Assembly (NCBI GenBank): GCA_964473895.1
Contig: CAYYRE010000016.1
Coordinates: 1-29,248, forward strand
Reading direction: 5' to 3'
From: Sulfidibacterium sp964473895
GTDB taxonomy: Bacteria > Bacteroidota > Bacteroidia > Bacteroidales > F082
DNA: 29,248 nucleotides
Both the position numbers and the translations under genes were made by a program. Numbering within the stretch: the stretch's first letter is position 1; each line of letters begins with the position of its first letter. This document shows positions 14,877 through 22,605 of this stretch, piece after piece. A model generated the notes under the pieces. That model ran no database searches, was not told the DNA's origin, and was given only the letters and a program-made list of their open reading frames with translations.

Positions 14877-16469
14877 TTAATAACCGGGGTTCTGTTTCAG
14901 ACCGGGGTTGGCGGTAATGTCCGAAGCGGGAATAGGATAAAGGTTGTAATGGCTGTCGGTAGCCGTACCATCTTTTACGCCGCCTTTCCATGGCCACAAG
15001 TAACTTCCGCCCGTAAATTTACCGAAGCGGATAAGATCGGTCCTGCGCTGAGCTTCCCAATAGAGTTCGCGGGCTCTTTCGTTCAAGATAAAGTCCAGGG
15101 TAAGGTCATTGGCCGTAATGTCTCCCGAGTTGTTGCCATAGGCTCTTTCACGCAGTTTGTTGATATAATTCACGGCAGTGGCCATGTCGCCACCCTGTCC
15201 ACCGCGTACAACCGCTTCGGCATACATCAGGTAAACATCAGCCAGTCTGAACAACGGGAAATCAGTATCGGGAAACGTAAGATCTGAACCCGGAGCCCCC
15301 GTAGAAGTAATGTTTTTGAATTTGGTAATGGCGTAACCATCGGTAAATTTACCCACATCGTTGATTTCCAATTTCTGTCCATCGGTAAAAAACATGGCCC
15401 GTTTATCGGTAGTTCCCGTAACATCCGGAAATTTATTTACAAAAGCACTGGTGGTACGGGTGCCGGCCCATCCCCCATCAATGCCGTAATCGGCGGGATT
15501 CATGTTGCCGCCAACAGCAGCATGGATGATAAAAGTAGTTCCTCCCCATGTTTTGGTGTGAACGCCATCGAAATTAATGGAAAAGATCACTTCGTTGTTG
15601 TTCAGATTATTGTCGGCAAGAAACAGGTCTTTATACTCCGGTTTCAAAGAATAACCGGCATTGATGACTTTTTTGCAATAGGTGATACAATCGGTGTTTC
15701 TTTCCTGACCGGTAAACACTTTGGCATTCAAATAGAGTTTGGCCAGCAGGGTCCAGTCGGCGGCTTTGTCGGCCCGACCGTATTCGTTTTGGCGTGCATC
15801 GATCAGGTCGGGTTCGATGGCTTTCAGTTCCGATTCAATGTAATTGAACAGTTCGGTCCGTGAAATTTGTTTGGGGAAGAAAGCACCCACAGGATCTTTC
15901 TCGGTAACAAAAGGTACACTTCCGAATTCATCCAAAGCATGGTAATAGCTTAAAGCGCGCATAAAACGTGCTTCGGCACGGTAATGTTTGATTTCGGTCC
16001 TTAAAGCATCATCCACTCCTCTTTCGTTGAGTTTGGCATCGGTTGTTTGGCGCAGAAATTCGTTGCACAGGCCGATCTGGTAAAAAACACGATAGTAAAA
16101 AGCACTGATGAACACATCGCTGGATCCCCAGGATTGGTAATGGAAATCTTTGATGGTTTGGTCGTTCCATGAGATAACGGCTTCGTCGGTGGGGAGTTCT
16201 TCGAGGTACCACAGGCCGCGGAGATATTGGCCGAATCCTTCATCGATACCGCTGATATCCGGCATTCCGGCAGGGCCTTGTTGTCCTGAAACAGCCAGTC
16301 CGGCGTAAATTTTTGCCAAAGCTTCTTTGTAGGCAGCCGGATTATCAAAAACATTGGCAGAAGTCTTGACTTTCGGGTCAAGGGGCACGGTGTCAAGGTC
16401 TTTCGTACAGGAAGCCAGAACGAAGACCAAGCCGGCCAACAGAATGAATTTATAATATAATCTATACAT
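14877..16469 (-). CDS. susD: SusD-family glycan-binding lipoprotein
   Basis: The 530-aa SusD partner caps the SusC pore and captures malto-oligosaccharide. The signal peptide has a lipobox with Cys21 (LASC), followed by the usual TKDLDTVP start of the SusD-like N-terminal domain. The RagB/SusD helical TPR-type core is visible through YRAEARFMRALSYYHALDEFG. The C-terminal segment has RLADVYLMYAEAV, ERARELYWEAQRRTDLIRFG and the diagnostic ending NPGLKQNPGY. It follows susC by 19 bases and precedes susE by 18, giving the classic co-transcribed trio. Starch specificity comes from the GH13 and SusE neighbours, not from this protein alone. Confidence 0.97.
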   Translation of the reverse strand: MYRLYYKFILLAGLVFVLASCTKDLDTVPLDPKVKTSANVFDNPAAYKEALAKIYAGLAVSGQQGPAGMPDISGIDEGFGQYLRGLWYLEELPTDEAVISWNDQTIKDFHYQSWGSSDVFISAFYYRVFYQIGLCNEFLRQTTDAKLNERGVDDALRTEIKHYRAEARFMRALSYYHALDEFGSVPFVTEKDPVGAFFPKQISRTELFNYIESELKAIEPDLIDARQNEYGRADKAADWTLLAKLYLNAKVFTGQERNTDCITYCKKVINAGYSLKPEYKDLFLADNNLNNNEVIFSINFDGVHTKTWGGTTFIIHAAVGGNMNPADYGIDGGWAGTRTTSAFVNKFPDVTGTTDKRAMFFTDGQKLEINDVGKFTDGYAITKFKNITSTGAPGSDLTFPDTDFPLFRLADVYLMYAEAVVRGGQGGDMATAVNYINKLRERAYGNNSGDITANDLTLDFILNERARELYWEAQRRTDLIRFGKFTGGSYLWPWKGGVKDGTATDSHYNLYPIPASDITANPGLKQNPGY

Positions 16470-16488
16470 AGTCTTTAATTTTTATCGG

Positions 16489-19400
16489 TTAAAATTGGAG
16501 GTTTATACCCAGCACAAAAACTCTGGGTCTCGGATAGATGTTGTTGTCAATTCCGTTGCTTACTTCCGGATCAAGTCCTTTGTATTTTGTGATCACAAAG
16601 GCATTGTTCACCGTAAACGAAAGGCCCAGGTTGATGGGATTTTTATCGCTTTTGTTCATGTTTTTAAACTGATAACTCAGAGCGATGTTGTCCATCCGGA
16701 AGAAAGAGGCGTTTTGGATGTAGTAGTCCGACAAATATTGCGGGTTATAAAAACCGGCTTCGGAGACATCGGTGGTAATGTTGGCAAGGTAAGGACCTTC
16801 GGGATGGTACAGGAAACGGTAAACCCCCATGTTGGAACTTACGTTGTTATAAACATAATTGCCAAAATTTGCCCGTCCCGAAAAAGAAAGATCCCAGTTT
16901 TTATAACGCAGGTTAGAGCTGATGCCGAAATAAAATTTCGGTGCAGGATCTTCATAATGGTACCGGTCGGCATCGGTAATTTGTCCATCCCCGTTACGGT
17001 CTACATAAAGCCCTTCAATGGGTTTGCCGTTTTGGTCGTAAACCTGCTGGTAAACATAAAATGAGTAAGCAGGATAACCTACGCTGTGCATCTGAATGGT
17101 ATTCCCTACACCGCCGGAAATGCCGCCCACTGCCACACCAAGATAATCAGGATTGTTGGTAGCGGTTAGCTTGGTGATTTTGTTTTTGTTGGAAGAGGCA
17201 TTGAACCCAAGTGACCAGCTTAAATCTTTTTTTGAGATCACCACGGCATTGACCGAAAACTCAATCCCTTTGTTTTCGAGATCGCCGATGTTGGTGAGCA
17301 AATAGTTGGTCAGATTGGAGCCGGCAGGTACCGGAATAAAATTCAAGAGGTCTTTGGTTTTTCTGTAGTAATAGTCAATAGAACCATAAATACGTCCATC
17401 GAGAAAACCATAATCCAAACCGGCATTGTAGGTAGTGGTTTCTTCCCACTTAATGTCGGGGTTATAACCTTCGGGCCGCAGGGTCAGATAAAACTGGTTG
17501 CCCAGCTGATAGGCTGCATTGGTTTGGCTTTGGGTATACCGGGGCAGATAAGGGTAGTTGCCTTGTCCGATATTCTGCTGTCCGGTAACCCCGTAACCCA
17601 GTCTTAATTTTAACTGGGAAAGTACTTTTGAATTTTTCAGCCAGGGCTCTTCGTTGATACGCCATGCAAGGGCCAACGAGGGAAAAAGTCCCCAACGGTT
17701 GTCTGGCGAAAAACGGGAGGTTCCGTCGTCACGCAAGGTAAAGGTGAGCAGATAACGGTCTTTGAATGTGTAGTTAAATCTTCCGAAGAAAGAAACAAGG
17801 TAATATTCGGTTGGATGATTGATGGTATCCATATTCCAGGTGTGATTATAATTTCCGTTGAGGGAATAATCTTTTCTCCAGAAATGTTGCCACGAATAAC
17901 CTACCATGGCATTAAAGGTGCTGTGAATGCTTTTGACATCCTTGTCGTAATTAAGGTAAAAATCCAACAGGTCGTTTTTTCTTTGTTGGCTGTAGTCGTT
18001 GTAAACGCCGCCGCCATGCACTGGATCATAAGTCCAGGAAGCGTAAGTGGGTACGATATAGGCTCCTGTACTTTTCGAATGGTCATAAGCCAAATTCAGG
18101 TGAGCGCTCAATTCAGGCAGAAAATGCATTTTGTAATCCAGTTTCAGGTTCCCGATAACACCGTTTACGTTGGAGGTGTTGTTGGTCAGGTTCAGTAAGG
18201 CCACGGGGTTGGTGGTTGCCAGTTTTACAGGAGACCCATTGGCTTGTGTCCAGGTATAATACCCGCCGTAATTGGTTGTGGTTGAATCGGGCGTGCCGTC
18301 CGGTTTGTTAAAATAAACAGTGTAGGTAGAATCCGATTTAATGGGTTTGGTGGGGTCGAACTGTGCCGCTGCACCTATGGCACCCTGGTCGGCAAACCGG
18401 TTTTTCACAAAAGTTCCTTTTACATTAAAAGTAACTTTTAAATGATCATCGAAAAAGGTTGGGGTTAACGAAGCAGCCAAAGTAGTCCGTTTCAGGTTGT
18501 CGGTTTTCAAGATACCATCGGTATTGTTGTAACCGATAGATACACGGTAAGGCAATACTTTAATTCCTCCGGTCAGGCTGACATAATGGTCCATGCCGAA
18601 TGCATTTTTAAAGATTTCTTTTTGCCAATCGGTATTGCTGTGCCCCAATAATTTTAAGACATCATTCTGCCCGGCATAACGTTCCTGTATCATTTTGGTA
18701 AATTCAGGGGCACTCAATACATCCACCGTATTTGTAGGGGTATAACTGGTGAAATTACCCGAATAGGTAATTTTAAGCGGTTGACCTAATCTTCCCTTTT
18801 TGGTGGTAATGATGATCACCCCGTTGGAAGCCCTGGATCCGTAAATGGCCGTTGCCGAGGCATCCTTTAATACGGTAAAGGTGGCGATGTCATCCGGGTT
18901 AATGGAGTTCAGTGGGTTACGCATTCCGGCAATGCCGTTGTTGTCCAACGGTACTCCATCGACAACAATTAACGGGTCGTTGCTGGCCGAGAGGGAGGAA
19001 CCGCCACGGATACGAATGGTTGCTCCGCTTCCCGGAGCGCCCCCGTTGGTGGTAATTTGTACTCCGGCAACTTTTCCGGTCAGCAGGTCGGTGGGAGAAG
19101 TGATGGCCCCTTTGTTGAAACTCTTGGATCCAATGGCTGTAACCGATCCGGTGGCATCTTTCTTTTTCACGGTACCATAACCGATAACTACCAGCTCGTT
19201 CAGATTTGCTGCTGCCGGCTGGAGCCGGATGTTAACAACCGTATTGGGCTTCACAGCTACTTCCTGTGTTTGGTAGCCCACATAAGAAAATACCAAAACG
19301 GCATTTCCATTGACTTGGATGCTGTATTTTCCATCCATGCCGGTAACGGTACCGTTGGTTGTTCCTTTCACCTGGATGGTGGCTCCCGGCAAGGGCGACC

Positions 19401-19518
19401 CATCCGTTGCATCCACAATGGTTCCCCGAACTGTCCCGTTCTGGGCCATTGCTGTTGATATTCCCCATATAAATAGGAGTACCAACAGGGCAGTACTTGT
19501 AAAAAACTTTTTTAGCAT
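16489..19518 (-). CDS. susC: SusC-family TonB-linked outer-membrane transporter
   Basis: A 1009-aa transporter that imports oligosaccharides with SusD and TonB/ExbBD. The signal peptide covers about residues 1-25 (AMA before Gln26). A carboxypeptidase-regulatory-like domain follows (about 28-105, GTVRGTIVDATDGSPLPGATI). Next come the SusC signature LNELVVIGYGTVKKKDATGSV and a plug domain (about 115-230) with IRIRGGSSL, VDGVPLDNNGI and ATAIYGSRASNGVIIITTKKG. The C-terminal barrel extends to GINLQF with a terminal Phe. The length is normal for the family. It is the first gene of the operon, with a leader of about 165 nt and a putative promoter at 19689-19696. An absent N-terminal STN domain argues against sigma/anti-sigma control. 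Confidence 0.97.
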   Translation of the reverse strand: MLKKFFTSTALLVLLFIWGISTAMAQNGTVRGTIVDATDGSPLPGATIQVKGTTNGTVTGMDGKYSIQVNGNAVLVFSYVGYQTQEVAVKPNTVVNIRLQPAAANLNELVVIGYGTVKKKDATGSVTAIGSKSFNKGAITSPTDLLTGKVAGVQITTNGGAPGSGATIRIRGGSSLSASNDPLIVVDGVPLDNNGIAGMRNPLNSINPDDIATFTVLKDASATAIYGSRASNGVIIITTKKGRLGQPLKITYSGNFTSYTPTNTVDVLSAPEFTKMIQERYAGQNDVLKLLGHSNTDWQKEIFKNAFGMDHYVSLTGGIKVLPYRVSIGYNNTDGILKTDNLKRTTLAASLTPTFFDDHLKVTFNVKGTFVKNRFADQGAIGAAAQFDPTKPIKSDSTYTVYFNKPDGTPDSTTTNYGGYYTWTQANGSPVKLATTNPVALLNLTNNTSNVNGVIGNLKLDYKMHFLPELSAHLNLAYDHSKSTGAYIVPTYASWTYDPVHGGGVYNDYSQQRKNDLLDFYLNYDKDVKSIHSTFNAMVGYSWQHFWRKDYSLNGNYNHTWNMDTINHPTEYYLVSFFGRFNYTFKDRYLLTFTLRDDGTSRFSPDNRWGLFPSLALAWRINEEPWLKNSKVLSQLKLRLGYGVTGQQNIGQGNYPYLPRYTQSQTNAAYQLGNQFYLTLRPEGYNPDIKWEETTTYNAGLDYGFLDGRIYGSIDYYYRKTKDLLNFIPVPAGSNLTNYLLTNIGDLENKGIEFSVNAVVISKKDLSWSLGFNASSNKNKITKLTATNNPDYLGVAVGGISGGVGNTIQMHSVGYPAYSFYVYQQVYDQNGKPIEGLYVDRNGDGQITDADRYHYEDPAPKFYFGISSNLRYKNWDLSFSGRANFGNYVYNNVSSNMGVYRFLYHPEGPYLANITTDVSEAGFYNPQYLSDYYIQNASFFRMDNIALSYQFKNMNKSDKNPINLGLSFTVNNAFVITKYKGLDPEVSNGIDNNIYPRPRVFVLGINLQF

Positions 19519-19688
19519 AACACGTTTTTTTTAATGAAAATTTTTGTGGTTTTTAAATAAACACTTTTTTCTTTTCCGGCCGGAGCTTTTTTCTGAAATT
19601 CTTTCCGAAAAAGCTTTCAGACCTTGTTTAACTCATAATTCCTGTTTCTGTTTTTTTACTGTTAATGAATAATCAATGTGAACTCCTA

Positions 19689-19696
19689 CAAAATTA
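19689..19696 (-). promoter_or_regulatory. -7 box (TAATTTTG) of the susCDE operon
   Basis: The only TAnnTTTG match on the minus strand in the susC upstream region. It lies about 170 bases before the susC ATG and implies a leader of about 165 nt. The nearest TTG is 27 bases further upstream, longer than the usual spacing. TGAAATTT repeats lie just upstream. Confidence 0.45.
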
Positions 19697-20036
19697 GGTG
19701 AAATTTATTTAACAGATAGTAAACAATTTTAATGAAATTTAACATTGAAAAAAGCCCAAAACATAAACAAATGATATACAGACATATAAGGTGTAATATC
19801 TTCTTTCGGGGAAGCGTATTTTAAGGGCTCGCAAAAAGGTTTGCAAACGATTGAAATATGGGTATCTCACGGGGTGATATTTTCTACTTCGTGTTTGTAT
19901 GATATTTTTTGCGATAGCCGTCTGTAAAGCCTTTTCAAGGCCGAAAACAGCCGGATTTTGTCCTTGTTGTAGTGCGAAAAATTTTGTCCTGAGAATACAT
20001 TTTCTTAACCTTAACGAAACACTCGTGGGGATTGTT

Positions 20037-20044
20037 TACTTTTG
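20037..20044 (+). promoter_or_regulatory. -7 box (TACTTTTG) of the EamA exporter
   Basis: An exact TAnnTTTG match only 11 bases before the ATG at 20056. The transcript would have almost no leader. This also rules out the in-frame upstream start at 20032. Confidence 0.6.
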
Positions 20045-20055
20045 CCTGCAGAAAA

Positions 20056-20994
20056 ATGGAGCAACAAACAAAACCATCATGGCTTCCCTGGCTTATTCTT
20101 TTCGGACTGATGCTGACCTGGGGGAGCTCCTTTATACTGATCAAACGGGCCCTTCTGTTTTTCTCGGGAACGGAAGTGGGCTTGTTGCGTATTGTGCTTA
20201 CCTTTTTGTTTTTACTTCCCTTTTCGTTTAAAGCGGTCCGGACGGTCGATAAGAAACGTTATTTCTGGCCTTTGTTGGTATCGGGTATCATTGGAAGTGT
20301 TATTCCTGCTTTGTTGTTTGCCATTGCTCAAACGCGTATTGAAAGCGGTTTGGCGGGTACCTTGAATTCACTGACCCCTCTTTTTACACTCCTTGTCGGT
20401 TTGATTTTCTTTGGTTTTAAAACACGTTGGGTCAATGTGCTGGGCGTTGTTATCGGTTTGGCCGGAGCCGCCGGGCTTATGATTTCCAGTTCCGGTGGCA
20501 GGGTAGGGGGCGATTTCTGGTATGCTTTTCTCGTGGTGATTGCCTCGGTATGTTATGCTGTGAATGTGAATCTTGTGAAAAAGTTTTTTGTGGGTTTGGA
20601 TTCCATGCAAATTACCGTGCTGACCTTTTTTTACATAGGGATTCCCACCTTATTATATGTATTGTTTTTTACAAGGATACCGGTTTTGTTGATAAAGCAG
20701 CCTGCCACGTGGGCCGGTATGGGTTATTTGGCCATACTGTCTGTGGTGGGTACGGGTCTTGCTTTGATTGCCTTCAATAAATTGATCAAATTGAGCAGCC
20801 CTGTTTTTGCTTCTTCGGTAACTTATGTCATTCCGATTGTAGCGATTATGTGGGGTGTTTTGGATGGCGAACGATTTACCCCGGTTTATTTTTTCTGGAT
20901 GCTGTTGATACTCGGTGGTGTATTCCTTGTTAATGCTTCTCCCCGCATAAAAATAAATCCGGGACACCGGAAATATTTTGAAAAAAATAAATAA
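20056..20994 (+). CDS. EamA/DMT-family inner-membrane transporter
   Basis: This 312-aa protein has about ten hydrophobic segments, arranged as two EamA (DUF6) repeats of five, like the drug/metabolite exporters RhaT, YdcZ and RarD. The N-terminal repeat shows the typical LMLTWGSSFILIKRAL and the second repeat ends with VTYVIPIVAIMWGVLDGE. It sits in the cytoplasmic membrane; the substrate may be an amino acid, nucleotide precursor or other small metabolite and cannot be read from the sequence. ATG 20056 was chosen because the -7 box at 20037-20044 excludes the earlier start. The next gene's promoter begins seven bases after its stop. Confidence 0.92.
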   Translation: MEQQTKPSWLPWLILFGLMLTWGSSFILIKRALLFFSGTEVGLLRIVLTFLFLLPFSFKAVRTVDKKRYFWPLLVSGIIGSVIPALLFAIAQTRIESGLAGTLNSLTPLFTLLVGLIFFGFKTRWVNVLGVVIGLAGAAGLMISSSGGRVGGDFWYAFLVVIASVCYAVNVNLVKKFFVGLDSMQITVLTFFYIGIPTLLYVLFFTRIPVLLIKQPATWAGMGYLAILSVVGTGLALIAFNKLIKLSSPVFASSVTYVIPIVAIMWGVLDGERFTPVYFFWMLLILGGVFLVNASPRIKINPGHRKYFEKNK

Positions 20995-21000
20995 CAAAGA

Positions 21001-21030
21001 TTTGTTAATTAGATTTTTTTAGTATTTTTG
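21001..21030 (+). promoter_or_regulatory. promoter of rplU-rpmA (TTTG-N18-TATTTTTG)
   Basis: A -33 TTTG at 21001-21004 and a -7 TATTTTTG at 21023-21030, separated by 18 bases: the best full Bacteroidota promoter in the window. The transcript should start near 21037. The short leader contains AATTTT-6-AAAATT, which could form a small hairpin before the L21 start. Confidence 0.75.
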
Positions 21031-21069
21031 CACCTCCAATTTTGACAGTAAAATTAAGAGATAATCAGA

Positions 21070-21381
21070 ATGTACGCAATTGTAAGCATAGCCGGACAAC
21101 AGTTTAAAATCGAGCAGGGTCAGGAGATCTTTGTTCACAGACTGGAAGGGGAGGAAGGCGCCCATGTTGAATTCGACCAGGTTCTTTTGGTGGATAATGA
21201 AGGTAAAGTAAATGTGGGAACCCCCCATGTGGAAGGGGCCAAAGTGGATGGTAAAATTCTTGCCCATGTGAGAGGTGACAAGGTGAAGGTCTTTAAAAAG
21301 AAAAGAAGAAAAGGCTATCAGAAAGAAACCGGTCACCGTCAGGACCTGAGCAAAGTGCTGATTGAAAAAATTACTTTTTAA
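21070..21381 (+). CDS. rplU: 50S ribosomal protein L21
   Basis: This 103-aa protein of the large ribosomal subunit binds 23S rRNA. The whole sequence matches family landmarks: MYAIVSIAGQQFKIEQGQ at the start, then DNEGKVNVGTP, and the basic KKKRRKGYQKETGHRQ segment near the end that contacts rRNA. The length is normal. It is co-transcribed with rpmA, which begins 22 bases later, the standard L21-L27 order. Confidence 0.98.
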   Translation: MYAIVSIAGQQFKIEQGQEIFVHRLEGEEGAHVEFDQVLLVDNEGKVNVGTPHVEGAKVDGKILAHVRGDKVKVFKKKRRKGYQKETGHRQDLSKVLIEKITF

Positions 21382-21403
21382 CGAACAAAAAAAACCTTAA
21401 AAA

Positions 21404-21670
21404 ATGGCTCATAAAAAAGGAATGGGTAGCTCCCATAACGGACGTGAATCGGAAAGTAAAAGATTAGGCGTAAAAATTTATGGCGGCCAAATTGTGAAGG
21501 CCGGAAATATTATTGTCCGCCAGCGTGGTACGGTACACCACCCGGGTTTAAATGTCGGTATGGGGAAAGATCATACCTTGTTTGCCTTGCGGGATGGTGT
21601 GGTTGAATTCCGTAAAAGGAAAAACAATCGTTCTTACGTAAGCGTTATGCCGCCGTTGGAAGAGAAATAA
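21404..21670 (+). CDS. rpmA: 50S ribosomal protein L27
   Basis: An 88-aa large-subunit protein whose N-terminal tail reaches towards the peptidyl-transferase centre. It starts MAHKKGMGSSHNGRESESKRLGVK, so it is the plain form without the cleaved N-terminal extension known in Firmicutes. GGQIVKAGNIIVRQRGT and VGMGKDHTLFAL are family landmarks. It is the last gene of the rplU operon and is followed by a strong terminator. Confidence 0.98.
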   Translation: MAHKKGMGSSHNGRESESKRLGVKIYGGQIVKAGNIIVRQRGTVHHPGLNVGMGKDHTLFALRDGVVEFRKRKNNRSYVSVMPPLEEK

Positions 21671-21683
21671 AGATGCAAATTTT

Positions 21684-21714
21684 AAAAAAGCCCGGTTTTG
21701 CCGGGCTTTTTTTG
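21684..21714 (+). terminator. terminator of the rplU-rpmA operon
   Basis: A perfect stem (21684-21695 with 21701-21712: A-run, GCCCGG / CCGGGC, T-run) closes a 5-base loop. It lies 14 bases past the rpmA stop and is symmetrical enough to work in both directions. Confidence 0.92.
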
Positions 21715-21806
21715 TATCGAAATGTTTGGGAAAGGTTCCGGCGCAGGTTTTGAAAAAAATCATTCATTCGCTGGAGGCCGATACAAAAAAAGAGAGGAAG
21801 TTTGAT

Positions 21807-21814
21807 TATTTTTG
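21807..21814 (+). promoter_or_regulatory. -7 box (TATTTTTG) of the AMP nucleosidase gene
   Basis: An exact TAnnTTTG match. The expected transcript start is near 21821, so the gene's leader is extremely short. The box covers the TTG codon at 21812, excluding it as a start. Confidence 0.6.
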
Positions 21815-21829
21815 CATGAAATGAAAAAG

Positions 21830-22600
21830 ATGAAAACAAAACAAGAGATCGTGAAAGACTGGCTGCCGCGTTATACCGGTATGCCCTTGGAAGAATTTGG
21901 GAAATATATTCTGTTAACCAATTTTACACAATATTTGGAACTGTTTGCCCGCTGGCACAATGTGGAAATCCATGACCGTACCAGGCCCATGATGGCGGCC
22001 AGCTCCGGTGACATTACCATGATCAATTTCGGGATAGGAAGTGCCAATGCTGCCACCATAATGGATTTACTTTCGGCTATCAGTCCGAAAGCTGTTTTGT
22101 TCCTTGGAAAATGTGGCGGGTTGAAGAAAAAAAATTCCGTAGGTGATTTGATTCTGCCTATTGCCGCCATCCGGGGCGAGGGAACTTCTAACGATTACTT
22201 GCCTTCAAAAGTACCTGCTCTTCCGGCATTTAGTCTGCAAAAGGCCATCTCCACCACCATCCGCGATTTTTCGCGTGACTATTGGACCGGTACCGTATTT
22301 ACCACCAACCGCCGTGTGTGGGAACATGACCAAAAGTTTAAAAAATTGTTGCGCAAAACCCGGAGCATGGCCATCGATATGGAAACCGCCACTATTTTTA
22401 CCGTGGGCTTTGCCAATAAAATACCCACCGGTGCTTTGCTGCTGGTAACCGACCAGCCCATGATTCCGGAAGGCATCAAAACCACCGAAAGTGACCGTCG
22501 TGTGAATGAGCAGTTTGTGGAAACACACGTAAAAATTGGAATTAAATCACTGGAACAGCTTATTAATAAAGGACTTACGGTTAAACACTTAAGATTCTAA
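21830..22600 (+). CDS. amn: AMP nucleosidase (PNP/UDP phosphorylase fold)
   Basis: Likely hydrolyses AMP to adenine and ribose 5-phosphate, in purine salvage and balance. The 256-aa protein is the short Bacteroidota form, which lacks the N-terminal domain of the E. coli enzyme. Landmarks are INFGIGSANAATIMDLL and FLGKCGGL (phosphate/ribose loop), IDMETATIF (purine and ribose binding) and VTDQPMIPEGIKT. The start is MKTKQEIVKDWLPRYTG at 21830; an in-frame ATG at 21821 falls on the predicted transcript start, and the earlier TTG lies inside the promoter. The holA start codon lies 5 bases after the stop, so the two are co-transcribed. A related nucleoside phosphorylase activity is the main alternative. 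Confidence 0.88.
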   Translation: MKTKQEIVKDWLPRYTGMPLEEFGKYILLTNFTQYLELFARWHNVEIHDRTRPMMAASSGDITMINFGIGSANAATIMDLLSAISPKAVLFLGKCGGLKKKNSVGDLILPIAAIRGEGTSNDYLPSKVPALPAFSLQKAISTTIRDFSRDYWTGTVFTTNRRVWEHDQKFKKLLRKTRSMAIDMETATIFTVGFANKIPTGALLLVTDQPMIPEGIKTTESDRRVNEQFVETHVKIGIKSLEQLINKGLTVKHLRF

Positions 22601-22605
22601 GTCTC

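Larger units (their letters stand above)
19519..20055. other. divergent intergenic region susC / eamA
   Basis: About 540 bases without a convincing gene. It holds the susC leader and promoter on the left and the exporter promoter on the right. The leader contains TTTCCGAAA (19602-19610), and pairable arms at 19584-19592 / 19607-19615 and 19593-19598 / 19615-19620. TGAAATTT repeats lie at 19699 and 19733. A GTTTGCAAAC palindrome lies around 19839-19848. The open frame starting at 19899 overlaps the exporter and lacks protein-like composition. Confidence 0.6.

Noticed and set aside
19835..19850. GTTTGCAAAC palindrome as a LacI-family operator
   Set aside because: Its centre is GC and the half-site order is reversed from typical LacI-family sites. 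It is also about 150 bases upstream of the susC -7 box, too far for direct repression.
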